Positions 1-5,360 of a DNA stretch of 7,307 nt are shown one piece after another. How positions within the stretch are numbered: position 1 is the first letter of the stretch; every line of letters starts with the position of its first letter. The stretch is taken from positions 1-7,307 of the forward strand of contig CABUMU010000100.1 of NCBI GenBank assembly GCA_902492855.1, read 5' to 3'. The position numbers and the translations under genes were made by a program. The DNA comes from an uncultured Collinsella sp. GTDB taxonomy: Bacteria > Actinomycetota > Coriobacteriia > Coriobacteriales > Coriobacteriaceae. Under the pieces are notes generated by a model. That model ran no database searches, had not been told where the DNA came from, and worked only from the letters and a program-made list of their open reading frames with translations.

Positions 1-675
1 GCGGCAGAAGGTGTAGAAGTCGCGCTTGCCGATCTTGCTGGAGTCGGCGATCAGATAGCGCGAGTCGGCCTTGCTAAAGGCGAGCTGCTGGATGCGGCCC
101 TCTTCCATATTGGATGTAGACACGTCGCCGTCCAGAATGCCGTTGGCACCGATAAACGCCGCGTCGATGCCCAGCGCACGCAGGGTATCCTCGGCCGTTG
201 GTCCCACAAAAGCGGCGGTGCGGCAACGGTACATGCCGCCCACCAGGCACAGGTCGCAGTCTTCGCGCGCCTCGAGCAGGTTAAACACCGAAAGCGAATT
301 GGTCACAATGCGCAGGCGAAACGCCGGCAGCATCGAGGCCATCTGCTCAACCGTGGTGCCCGTGCCCAAAAAGATGGTCGAGCCTTCCTCGATAAGCTCC
401 ACAGAACGGCGCGCAATCTGCAACTTTTCCTCGGCATGCTTCGTGCGCTTTTCGCTGTGCGAATACTCATGGCGCAGCATAGCGTGTGGACGGCCCTGCG
501 CACTGCGGGCTCCGCCGTGCACGCGCTCGATCTCGCCCAGGCTCGCAAGCTCCTCAAGGTCACGGCGGATCGTCATATCCGAGACACCTAACGCATCCGA
601 AATCTCCTTGACCGAGACCGTTCCCTGTTCCTCGAGCAGCTGCCGAACCTTATCCTGTCGCTCCGCTTTAATCAC
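1..675 (-). CDS. lacR: DeoR-family transcriptional repressor, LacR-like (C-terminus cut by window edge)
   Basis: 225 codons are visible; the stop lies beyond the left edge (family length is about 250-260 aa). The start is taken as GTG at 675, because GAGGA lies 6 nt upstream (682-686) and the protein then begins MIKAERQDKVRQLL, the usual DeoR N-terminus; in-frame GTGs at 696 and 702 are less likely. Residues 20-43 form the DeoR helix-turn-helix (SDMTIRRDLEEL). The C-terminal sugar-phosphate sensor starts near residue 98 (GSTIFLGTGTTVEQMA) and continues with RIVTNSLSVFN, LVGGMYR, FVGPTAEDTL, STSNMEEGRIQQLA and DSSKIGKRDFYTF. From memory of the family, the STSNMEEG and DSSKIGKxDF segments resemble LacR, the repressor of tagatose-6-phosphate pathway genes. 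The lacC- and lacX-like genes nearby fit that role. DeoR family is certain; the LacR subtype and effector are inferred. Confidence 0.85.
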   Translation of the reverse strand, partial: MIKAERQDKVRQLLEEQGTVSVKEISDALGVSDMTIRRDLEELASLGEIERVHGGARSAQGRPHAMLRHEYSHSEKRTKHAEEKLQIARRSVELIEEGSTIFLGTGTTVEQMASMLPAFRLRIVTNSLSVFNLLEAREDCDLCLVGGMYRCRTAAFVGPTAEDTLRALGIDAAFIGANGILDGDVSTSNMEEGRIQQLAFSKADSRYLIADSSKIGKRDFYTFCR

Positions 676-707
676 GATGAGTCCTCGCTGTTCCACGCTC
701 ACGTCAA

Positions 708-735
708 TTCAAACAATAACGAACAAATTGTATCA
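708..735 (-). promoter_or_regulatory. Promoter and possible operator of the DeoR-family gene
   Basis: On the minus strand TGATACAAT (735-727) is an extended -10 element (TG, one base, TACAAT). It lies about 50 nt upstream of the chosen GTG; no good -35 is visible, which is common with an extended -10. Just downstream, plus 708-727 reads TTCAAACAATAACGAACAAA, with spaced AACAA/AACGAA/GAACAA units. DeoR-family operators are often short direct repeats of this AT-rich kind, so this could be an autoregulatory site overlapping the start of transcription. The promoter is moderately supported; the operator is a guess. Confidence 0.45.
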
Positions 736-797
736 GACTCGCGCGCGTCAGAAATGAACGCCCGCACAGCTCCAATCATCACTTTTTTGAGAAAAAT

Positions 798-817
798 ACC
801 CCCTGCTTTAGTGGGGT
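798..817 (-). terminator. Small hairpin with a T-rich tail on the minus strand, in the divergent intergenic region
   Basis: ACCCC (798-802) pairs with GGGGT (813-817) around a 10-nt loop. On the minus strand the stem is followed by ATTTTT (791-796), giving a weak terminator-like structure that could stop antisense transcription from entering the repressor promoter. It also sits just upstream of a GATAAT -10-like hexamer at 823-828 for the epimerase gene, so it could be a protein-binding site instead. The stem is only 5 bp. Confidence 0.3.
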
Positions 818-880
818 GTAGTGATAATCTCGCCTGTTCGCGCTACAGTTTGTCCGAAATACCTCGATGTTAGGAACCAA

Positions 881-1933
881 ATGATCACTTCCGAGCTTTT
901 CGGCACCGCGCCGTGCGGTACCCCCGTTCATTGTTACACCCTCAACGGGCCCGAGATCTGCGTTCGCATTATGGACTATGGCGCCACCGTGTTGGGCATC
1001 GACGTGCCCGACATCCCCGGCAACGCGCGCGATGTGGTGCTGGGCTTCGATAAGCTCGAGGATTACTTTGACAACCCCGCCTGCTTTGGCGCGACCATCG
1101 GACCTGTGGCCAACCGCACTGCAGGTGCCACGATCACCATCGCCGGCACGGACTGGCATATGCCCGCCAACGAGGGCACCAACAACCTGCACAGCGATCT
1201 TGAGCATGGTCTGCACAAGCGCGTTTGGGACGTTGAGCTCGACGAGGTCCACAATGCCGTGCGCATGACCACCTCGCTTGAGGACGGTGAGCTGGGCCTT
1301 CCCGGCAACCGCACCTTTACGGCCGTGTTTACCGTGACGCGCACCGGCTGCTTCCGTATCGAATATGGCTGTGAGAGCGACCGCGCCACGTACGTGTCCA
1401 TGACCAACCACACGTACTTTAACCTTGCCGGTCACAACGCCGGCATGGACTGTGAGCACTTCTTTGTTGCTAACGCTGCCCACTACCTGCCCATCAACGA
1501 GCAGAATATCCCCACCGGAGAGATCGCTCCGGTCGAGGGCACGCCGTTTGACTTCCGTGAGCTGCGCCCCATCGCGCCCGGCATGGAAGCCGACGACCCG
1601 CAGATTAAGCAGGCCCGTGGCTACGACCACTGCCTGTGCATCGATGGCTATCAGTACGGCCGTAATCTGCGCCGCGCGATGCACGTCGAGGAGATGTGGA
1701 CCGGCCGTGAGCTGGACTATTACACCACTGCCCCGGGCGTGCAGCTCTACACCGGCAACTGGCTGGGCGACGAACACGCCAAAGACGATGCCAACTACGG
1801 TTGGGGCGCCGGCTTTGCCCTCGAGGCCGAAATGTATCCTGACACGCCGCACCATGCGCTGTTCCCCCAGGGCATCGTGGGCCCCGGTCATCCCTACAGC
1901 AATGTGATCGAATACCACTTTATGAGGCACTAG
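881..1933 (+). CDS. galM: Aldose 1-epimerase (galactose mutarotase), GalM type
   Basis: The 350-aa protein interconverts alpha and beta anomers of galactose/glucose in the cytoplasm, feeding sugar kinases. The start is ATG 881, because AGGA (872-875) lies 5 nt upstream and the protein then begins like family members; an in-frame GTG at 821 would add 20 unrelated residues. Active-site residues seen are NR (78-79), H104 in NLHSD, catalytic base candidate H177 in TNHTYFNLAG, D249 in GYDH, and catalytic acid candidate E315 in FALEAE. The usual G-R-x-A-N-R segment reads G-P-V-A-N-R, so the first Arg is replaced by Pro75; the NR pair is kept. The length is normal for GalM (about 340-350 aa). It is divergent from the LacR-like gene and monocistronic, ending in the terminator at 1961-1993. 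It is unrelated in detailed sequence to the second epimerase at 4378-5259. Confidence 0.93.
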   Translation: MITSELFGTAPCGTPVHCYTLNGPEICVRIMDYGATVLGIDVPDIPGNARDVVLGFDKLEDYFDNPACFGATIGPVANRTAGATITIAGTDWHMPANEGTNNLHSDLEHGLHKRVWDVELDEVHNAVRMTTSLEDGELGLPGNRTFTAVFTVTRTGCFRIEYGCESDRATYVSMTNHTYFNLAGHNAGMDCEHFFVANAAHYLPINEQNIPTGEIAPVEGTPFDFRELRPIAPGMEADDPQIKQARGYDHCLCIDGYQYGRNLRRAMHVEEMWTGRELDYYTTAPGVQLYTGNWLGDEHAKDDANYGWGAGFALEAEMYPDTPHHALFPQGIVGPGHPYSNVIEYHFMRH

Positions 1934-1960
1934 GCCCACAACGCGACATATCGCACAGCA

Positions 1961-1993
1961 ACGCCCGCCGGCACACCGCCGACGGGCGTTTTT
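1961..1993 (+). terminator. Rho-independent terminator after galM
   Basis: ACGCCCG (1961-1967) pairs with CGGGCGT (1983-1989). An inner CGGC/GCCG stem (1969-1972 with 1978-1981) closes a 5-nt loop, and TTTTT (1989-1993) follows. It lies 27 nt after the galM stop. Confidence 0.92.
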
Positions 1994-2038
1994 CATCTTT
2001 TGGGCTCTTTTTCGCTGTGACTGTATGAGTGACATATC

Positions 2039-2190
2039 AAAACTATGCCCATTTACTACGTTTAGCCCGGGATGCTCGACCATGCACCGGTTTTTGTTAA
2101 ATGCGCGAGCCGTCTACCTGCGGTTTTGTTTTTCTCAAATTCGACATGCTCGGCGATAACCGATCAAACGTAGTAAATGGGCATAGTTTT
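2039..2190. repeat. Perfect 25-bp inverted repeat with 102-bp spacer (candidate dispersed repeat element)
   Basis: The left arm (2039-2063, core CTATGCCCATTTACTACG) and right arm (2166-2190, core CGTAGTAAATGGGCATAG) are exact reverse complements over 25 bp. Allowing one extra A, similarity extends outward to TCAAAA/TTTTTGA. The spacer is 102 bp and has no convincing gene; a 33-codon ATG frame (2072-2173) lacks a ribosome-binding site. The element sits between the 3' ends of two converging genes, the usual place for repetitive extragenic or miniature inverted-repeat elements. It lacks a T-run and is not a normal terminator. No clear target-site duplication is visible. Confidence 0.85.
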
Positions 2191-2225
2191 TGACAGGCGG
2201 CATCGCGCGCGTCCCTCGCAAGGGC

Positions 2226-2260
2226 AAAATGATCCGTTTTCCTCCGTCCCCAAGGGATCA
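2226..2260 (-). terminator. Hairpin ending the PTS IIB gene, stem overlapping the stop codon
   Basis: Read on the minus strand, TGATCC (2260-2255) pairs with GGATCA (2235-2230) across a 19-nt loop, followed by TTTT (2229-2226). The TGA stop codon of the PTS gene is the first part of the stem. The stem is only 6 bp with a large purine-rich loop, so this may be a weak terminator or part of a repeat. Confidence 0.4.
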
Positions 2261-2740
2261 GTTGAACAGATTGTCGATGGGATCGGGGGCGGAACTGGGG
2301 AGATAGCGGATTTCTAGTTCTATGCCGAGCTTTTGCAGCTCTTTGAGGGCAGCGATGTCCGCATCGTCTACGGCAACGGCAGGCGTTGCAGAGCGTTTGC
2401 CCTCCCCTGTCTGCATATGGCCAATGCTGATCTTGGTTATTGGCACACCACCCTTAACCAGCGCGAGCGCATCTGCGGGTGAGGCCACCATGACCAGAAT
2501 CCATTGACGCGGCGTTGCGGTATGAATGATATCGATGGTCCTTTGCACCGAGAAAAACCGTGTCCAAACGCCTTCTGGCGCCGCCACCCTCATGGGTGCC
2601 CATTGGCGCGAATCCGCCGCGATCTCATCGTTGACGATTAGGACAAGGTTGGAACCAGTCGCCTCGTTCCACAGCTCAATGTCTTGCCCGCAAATAAACC
2701 GGTCATCGATGCGTGTGAGAAGAATCTTGGGTTGAGCCAT
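2258..2740 (-). CDS. Orphan PTS IIB protein, mannose/fructose/sorbose family, with Cys replacing the active-site His
   Basis: 160 aa, the usual length for a free-standing IIB of this family, which normally relays phosphate from IIA to the incoming sugar. The start is ATG 2740, chosen because the protein then begins MAQPKILLTRIDDRFICGQ; the upstream sequence GGGGTGG is a poor ribosome-binding site, and GTG 2746 is possible. The family motif RIDDRLIHGQV reads RIDDRFICGQD here, so phospho-acceptor His is Cys17 (codon TGC, complement of 2690-2692). The rest is well conserved: W24, LVLIVNDEIAADSRQ (32-46), PADALALVKGGVP (88-100), SIGHMQTGEGKR (105-116) and a VAVDDADIAALKELQKLGIELEI tail (122-144). 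No IIA, IIC or IID gene lies in the window. It may be a non-phosphorylatable regulator, a variant acceptor (Cys is the acceptor in several other PTS IIB families), or a decaying paralog. Family is sure; function is unknown. Confidence 0.85.
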   Translation of the reverse strand: MAQPKILLTRIDDRFICGQDIELWNEATGSNLVLIVNDEIAADSRQWAPMRVAAPEGVWTRFFSVQRTIDIIHTATPRQWILVMVASPADALALVKGGVPITKISIGHMQTGEGKRSATPAVAVDDADIAALKELQKLGIELEIRYLPSSAPDPIDNLFN

Positions 2741-2829
2741 CGCCACCCCATTCTGTTTGAGACCCGTAAGAGCAAGACATCGCGTCTCCAATATTAGTGC
2801 ATTTAAAGTGAGAAAAGCCGTCAGAACAC

Positions 2830-2858
2830 TTGCGCGGATGTGCGATGTCCCGTATCAT
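2830..2858 (+). promoter_or_regulatory. Likely promoter of the tRNA-Thr gene
   Basis: TTGCGC (2830-2835) and TATCAT (2853-2858) are separated by exactly 17 bp and sit 39 bp upstream of the mature tRNA 5' end, leaving a short leader. A second TTGACG/TATGGC pair (-10 at 2891-2896) would start inside the tRNA and is rejected. Confidence 0.5.
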
Positions 2859-2897
2859 AGACAGCCGTTGACGCCTCAGTTGCGTCATCATATGGCC

Positions 2898-2973
2898 GCC
2901 AGCGTAGCTCAGTTGGTAGAGCACCGCTCTCGTAAAGCGGGGGTCACCGGTTCGAGCCCGGTCGCTGGCTCCA
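2898..2973 (+). tRNA. tRNA-Thr (anticodon CGT), CCA encoded
   Basis: A complete cloverleaf can be folded. The acceptor stem is GCCAGCG/CGCTGGC (2898-2904 with 2963-2969). The D-arm is GCTC-AGTTGGTA-GAGC. The anticodon stem is CCGCT/AGCGG with loop CTCGTAA, anticodon CGT at 2931-2933, reading ACG (Thr). The variable loop is GGGTC, and the T-arm is ACCGG-TTCGAGC-CCGGT. Discriminator T2970 is followed by genomic CCA (2971-2973). It is a single tRNA gene with its own terminator. Confidence 0.97.
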
Positions 2974-2984
2974 TTGCACAAGAC

Positions 2985-3007
2985 AGCCGCCTTCGGGCGG
3001 CTTTTTT
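2985..3007 (+). terminator. Rho-independent terminator of the tRNA gene
   Basis: AGCCGCC (2985-2991) and GGCGGCT (2996-3002) close a TTCG tetraloop, followed by TTTTTT (3002-3007). It lies 11 nt after the tRNA CCA end. Confidence 0.95.
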
Positions 3008-3074
3008 GTTGCCGATTTGAGTGCATGTGCGCCAACCCATGTATCGCCACGTCGATCGCTTCCCGCCCGAAATC

Positions 3075-3126
3075 AAAAAACCCCGCCAAATGTGATTCTC
3101 CTAGGGAAAACACGCTTGGCGGGGTT
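3075..3126 (-). terminator. Terminator of the lacX-lacC unit, built around a CCTAGG palindrome
   Basis: An 11-bp perfect stem, AACCCCGCCAA (3079-3089) with TTGGCGGGGTT (3116-3126), is followed on the minus strand by a run of six T (3080-3075). The interior is itself nearly palindromic about CCTAGG (3100-3105), so the whole 48 bp can fold as one long imperfect hairpin. It lies downstream of lacC and of the nagA remnant. Confidence 0.8.
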
Positions 3127-3129
3127 GTA

Positions 3130-3155
3130 GCGTGATTCTCCTAGGGGAATCACGC
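3130..3155. repeat. 26-bp palindrome, second copy of the CCTAGG motif
   Basis: GCGTGATTC (3130-3138) and GAATCACGC (3147-3155) are exact reverse complements around TCCTAGGG. The sequence from GTGATTCTCCTAGGG onward matches the inner part of the neighbouring terminator (from 3092), with two substitutions over about 24 bp. The two centres are 40 bp apart. It has no T-run, so it is not a terminator; it is a possible operator pair or repeat unit. Confidence 0.75.
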
Positions 3156-3217
3156 CATCAGACGAACAGCTCCACCGAGCAGCTCGTTACTCCTCCCAGT
3201 AAGCGTCGGCAAGCAGC

Positions 3218-3343
3218 TTACTCGGCAAACGCATTGCCGACGCTCTTGCCACCCACATACGTCTCGACCAGGGTAAGGTCGGGATTGAACACGACTGTGT
3301 CAGCGTCGCGCCCCGGCATAATGCTACTGCACTTATCGTCGAC
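3218..3343 (-). pseudogene. nagA: C-terminal fragment of a second nagA-like gene (fossil)
   Basis: Read on the minus strand, 41 codons plus TAA encode VDDKCSSIMPGRDADTVV, then a Phe-to-Thr stretch, and end VETYVGGKSVGNAFAE. This matches residues 349-389 of the intact deacetylase at 6074-7243, with about 32 of 41 residues and 102 of 126 bases identical by hand alignment, ending at the same stop position. There is no start codon and no catalytic part. Upstream similarity fades within a few codons, and the lacC stop lies 39 bp away. The remnant is in the same direction as lacC, so it may be what is left of a third gene of that operon. Protein-level identity close to nucleotide identity, with several radical changes (F to T, H to P), suggests relaxed constraint. 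Confidence 0.85.
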
Positions 3344-3382
3344 AGGAGCTAGCAAGCGATGCCGGGGCCGTCACCCAAACTC

Positions 3383-4318
3383 TTACAGCTCGGTCACGAC
3401 AACGCCGTTGTAGACCTCGTCCCAACGGTCCATGACCAGATGGCCGGTCATGGGATCCATGGCGTTGAGCTTGCCGCAGGTGTTGGCGGTACGCAGCACC
3501 GTCTCGTCGTCTGCGCCGGCAGCGATGGCATGCGCGAAGCCTGCGATAGTGGAGTCACCAGAGCCCGTGGCGTTAACGGCAGGGATATCGGGCGTCTTTG
3601 CGCGGAACGCACGGCCATTGTGGAAGCCAACGGAGCCGGCAGCACCCATGGACACGACGACCCAGGGGATATCGGAGAAGCGGGCATCAGAGGCGAGCGC
3701 GGCGCGGAGCTCGTCCACATCGTCGGTGGTAAAGCTCGTGCCCAGAAGGCCGTTGATCTCGGTCAGATTAGGCTTGACCAACTCGGGCTTAATTTCGGAC
3801 TTAAGGGCGGCCTCGAGCGAAGCGCCCGAAGTATCGAGCAGCACCTTGGCGCCGGCGTTCTCGGCAATGCCCGTGATCTTGGCATAGTAGTCTGCCTCGA
3901 CACCGCGGGGCAGCGAACCCGAGATGGTGACAACGTCGGCCTTGCTCGCAAGCTCGGTAAACTTGGCGGTAAAGGCATCGAGCTCCTCGGGGGCAATCGT
4001 CGGGCCGCTCTCGAGCAGCTCGGTCTGGTTGCCGGCGTGGAGGATGTTGAGGCAAATACGAGTCTCGCCCTTGATGGGCACAAAGTCGTTGTTAATACCG
4101 TTGGCGTCCATGAGCTCAGCCATGTAGGCGCCCATGTGGCCGCCGAGCAGACCGGTTGCCACAACGTCGTCGCCCAGCTGACCCAGCACACGGGCCACGT
4201 TGAGGCCCTTGCCGCCAGCGGTCTTTTCGGGCGTCACACGGTTAACGTCGTCGATAATGAGCTCATCGAGCTGATAGCGCGTATCGACAGACGGGTTCAT
4301 CGTAACGGTGAGGATCAT
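3383..4318 (-). CDS. lacC: Tagatose-6-phosphate kinase (LacC-like), PfkB/1-phosphofructokinase family
   Basis: 311 aa, normal for LacC/FruK. It probably phosphorylates tagatose-6-phosphate with ATP to tagatose-1,6-bisphosphate in the cytosol. ATG 4318 has AAGGAG about 6 nt upstream. The N-terminus MILTVTMNPSVD is typical. Substrate-binding KTAGGKGLNVARVL spans 32-45. ISGSLPRGVEADYYAKI lies mid-protein. The PfkB signature N-A-T-GSGDSTIAGF starts at 249, with catalytic D255. The KTAGGKGLNV form, the KGETRICLNILH segment, the spacing GPTIAPEE and the ending NGVVVTEL resemble LacC more than FruK, judged from memory of the family. It is preceded by the lacX-like epimerase 59 bp upstream in the same direction, as lacC and lacX belong together in lactococcal lac operons. 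1-phosphofructokinase remains possible. Confidence 0.85.
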   Translation of the reverse strand: MILTVTMNPSVDTRYQLDELIIDDVNRVTPEKTAGGKGLNVARVLGQLGDDVVATGLLGGHMGAYMAELMDANGINNDFVPIKGETRICLNILHAGNQTELLESGPTIAPEELDAFTAKFTELASKADVVTISGSLPRGVEADYYAKITGIAENAGAKVLLDTSGASLEAALKSEIKPELVKPNLTEINGLLGTSFTTDDVDELRAALASDARFSDIPWVVVSMGAAGSVGFHNGRAFRAKTPDIPAVNATGSGDSTIAGFAHAIAAGADDETVLRTANTCGKLNAMDPMTGHLVMDRWDEVYNGVVVTEL

Positions 4319-4333
4319 TTTTAGCTCCTTATC

Positions 4334-4357
4334 TCGCAGGCTCCTTGTGCCTCGCGA
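4334..4357. other. Intercistronic hairpin between lacX-like gene and lacC
   Basis: TCGCAGGC (4334-4341) pairs with GCCTCGCGA (4349-4357) with one bulged base, leaving a 7-nt loop. There is no T-run, so it should not terminate. It may stabilise or process the two-gene mRNA. The lacC ribosome-binding site (4325-4330) lies just beyond it. Confidence 0.35.
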
Positions 4358-4377
4358 TACGAGTCGACAAAACGGAA

Positions 4378-5259
4378 TTACAGAATCTCAATCGTGAACG
4401 AGCGAACGACGGTCTCCTTGGGCTTGGCGACAAGGCAGCCGCGCTTATGCTCAAGCACGTCGTCCTCATCGGAGCAGGTCGAAAGGCCGCCCCAGGGCTC
4501 AACCGCCACAAAATCGCCCTCGGGCTTGCTCCACACAATGAGATATGGGAAGCCCTCAAAGCTCAGGCGGACGCCCTTGTCCTCGCCCTTTTTGGAAAGC
4601 GTGACCTGACGGCTCTCGAGCACGTCAAAGACGGTCTCCGCAAAATCGAAGAGCTCATGCGACAGAGGCAGCGTCTTTCCCACCATGGGGTTCTTGGAGC
4701 GGTTGGTAACGTCAATCAAGCCAGTCGAAGGGACAGCGGTGCAGAGCTCAGCAGCTTCGTCCTTCTCAAAGCGCAGCTCGTAGTCCGTATAGGCCTCGCC
4801 CTCATCGAGCGGACACCTAAAGCCGGGATGACCGCCGATAAAGAACGGCATGTCCTCGGTTCCCTCGTTGGTCACCTCATAGGAGACGCGAACGGCATCC
4901 CCCTCAAGCGTATAACGAGCGACAAGCTTAAACGGGTACGGATAATCGCTCAGCAGCGCGGCGTTATCCTCCGAAGCCAGGCACATCGCCAGCTCGTTCT
5001 CGCTCTGGCTCAGCAGCTTCCACTCTTGCTTGCGCGCAAACCCGTGGCGAGCAAGCTTTACATGATGCCCGGCAAACGTCATGGCGTTGTTGTCACGCAA
5101 GCCTCCGCAAATCGGGAAGCAAATCGGCGCCTGGCCGGACCACACGGCGGGATCGCCCTGCCACAAATACTCGCGACCGTCGGCCTCAATCGAGGTAAAC
5201 GAGCCGCCGGCCGTGGACACCTTAATAGAAATCGAATCGTTGGAGAGAGCGTATTCCAT
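4378..5259 (-). CDS. lacX: Aldose 1-epimerase family protein, LacX-like
   Basis: 293 aa. Members bind hexoses or hexose-6-phosphates and interconvert anomers; the exact LacX substrate is not established. ATG 5259 has AAGGA (5271-5267) about 7 nt upstream. Seen features: YLWQGDPAVWSGQAPICFPICGGL (31-54, given in parts: YLWQGDP, WSGQAPICFPICGGLR), RHGFAR (71-76), catalytic base candidate H144 in IGGHPGF, and catalytic acid candidate E254 in VAVEPWGG. It is shorter than GalM and belongs to a different subgroup, so the window has two distinct mutarotases. It is the first gene of the pair with lacC, and divergent from the flavodoxin; no convincing promoter was found in the 100 bp upstream. Confidence 0.85.
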   Translation of the reverse strand: MEYALSNDSISIKVSTAGGSFTSIEADGREYLWQGDPAVWSGQAPICFPICGGLRDNNAMTFAGHHVKLARHGFARKQEWKLLSQSENELAMCLASEDNAALLSDYPYPFKLVARYTLEGDAVRVSYEVTNEGTEDMPFFIGGHPGFRCPLDEGEAYTDYELRFEKDEAAELCTAVPSTGLIDVTNRSKNPMVGKTLPLSHELFDFAETVFDVLESRQVTLSKKGEDKGVRLSFEGFPYLIVWSKPEGDFVAVEPWGGLSTCSDEDDVLEHKRGCLVAKPKETVVRSFTIEIL

Positions 5260-5360
5260 TGCCCATCCTTTCGAACAACTGCTTTTGCTCGCAAGTACCT
5301 GTCTCGGCCCTGACCAAAGGACAAACTCGCACGTTCATCGATGCGTCCGGTATCCCAGCC

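Noticed and set aside
71..757. 228-codon plus-strand frame opposite the DeoR-family gene
   Set aside because: Ser/Arg-rich mirror frame; the minus strand encodes a clear helix-turn-helix repressor.
779..2083. 434-codon frame on the minus strand opposite galM
   Set aside because: It is antisense to a gene with complete mutarotase active site; its composition (V/G/A/H-rich) is typical of the mirror frame of GC-rich genes, and it shows no recognisable domain.
2097..2145. Short minus-strand frame MSNLRKTKPQVDGSRI inside the inverted repeat
   Set aside because: Only 16 residues, with no ribosome-binding site.
2039..2190. Insertion sequence or CRISPR unit
   Set aside because: No transposase, no clear target duplication and only one pair of inverted arms; CRISPR would need several direct repeats.
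2876..2896. TTGACG/TATGGC pair as tRNA promoter
   Set aside because: Its -10 ends 2 bp before the tRNA, so transcription would start inside the gene.
2703..3113. 136-codon minus-strand frame crossing the tRNA
   Set aside because: It covers the tRNA gene and terminator on the opposite strand and has no protein family features.
3198..3222. AGTAAGC/GCTTACT hairpin at the nagA remnant stop
   Set aside because: Seven-bp stem with an 11-nt loop and no T-run; could easily be chance.
3359..4324. 321-codon plus-strand frame opposite lacC
   Set aside because: Shadow of the lacC codons on the other strand; no ribosome-binding site or family motif.
4345..5313. 322-codon plus-strand frame opposite the lacX-like gene
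   Set aside because: Shadow frame; the minus-strand protein has clear epimerase motifs.
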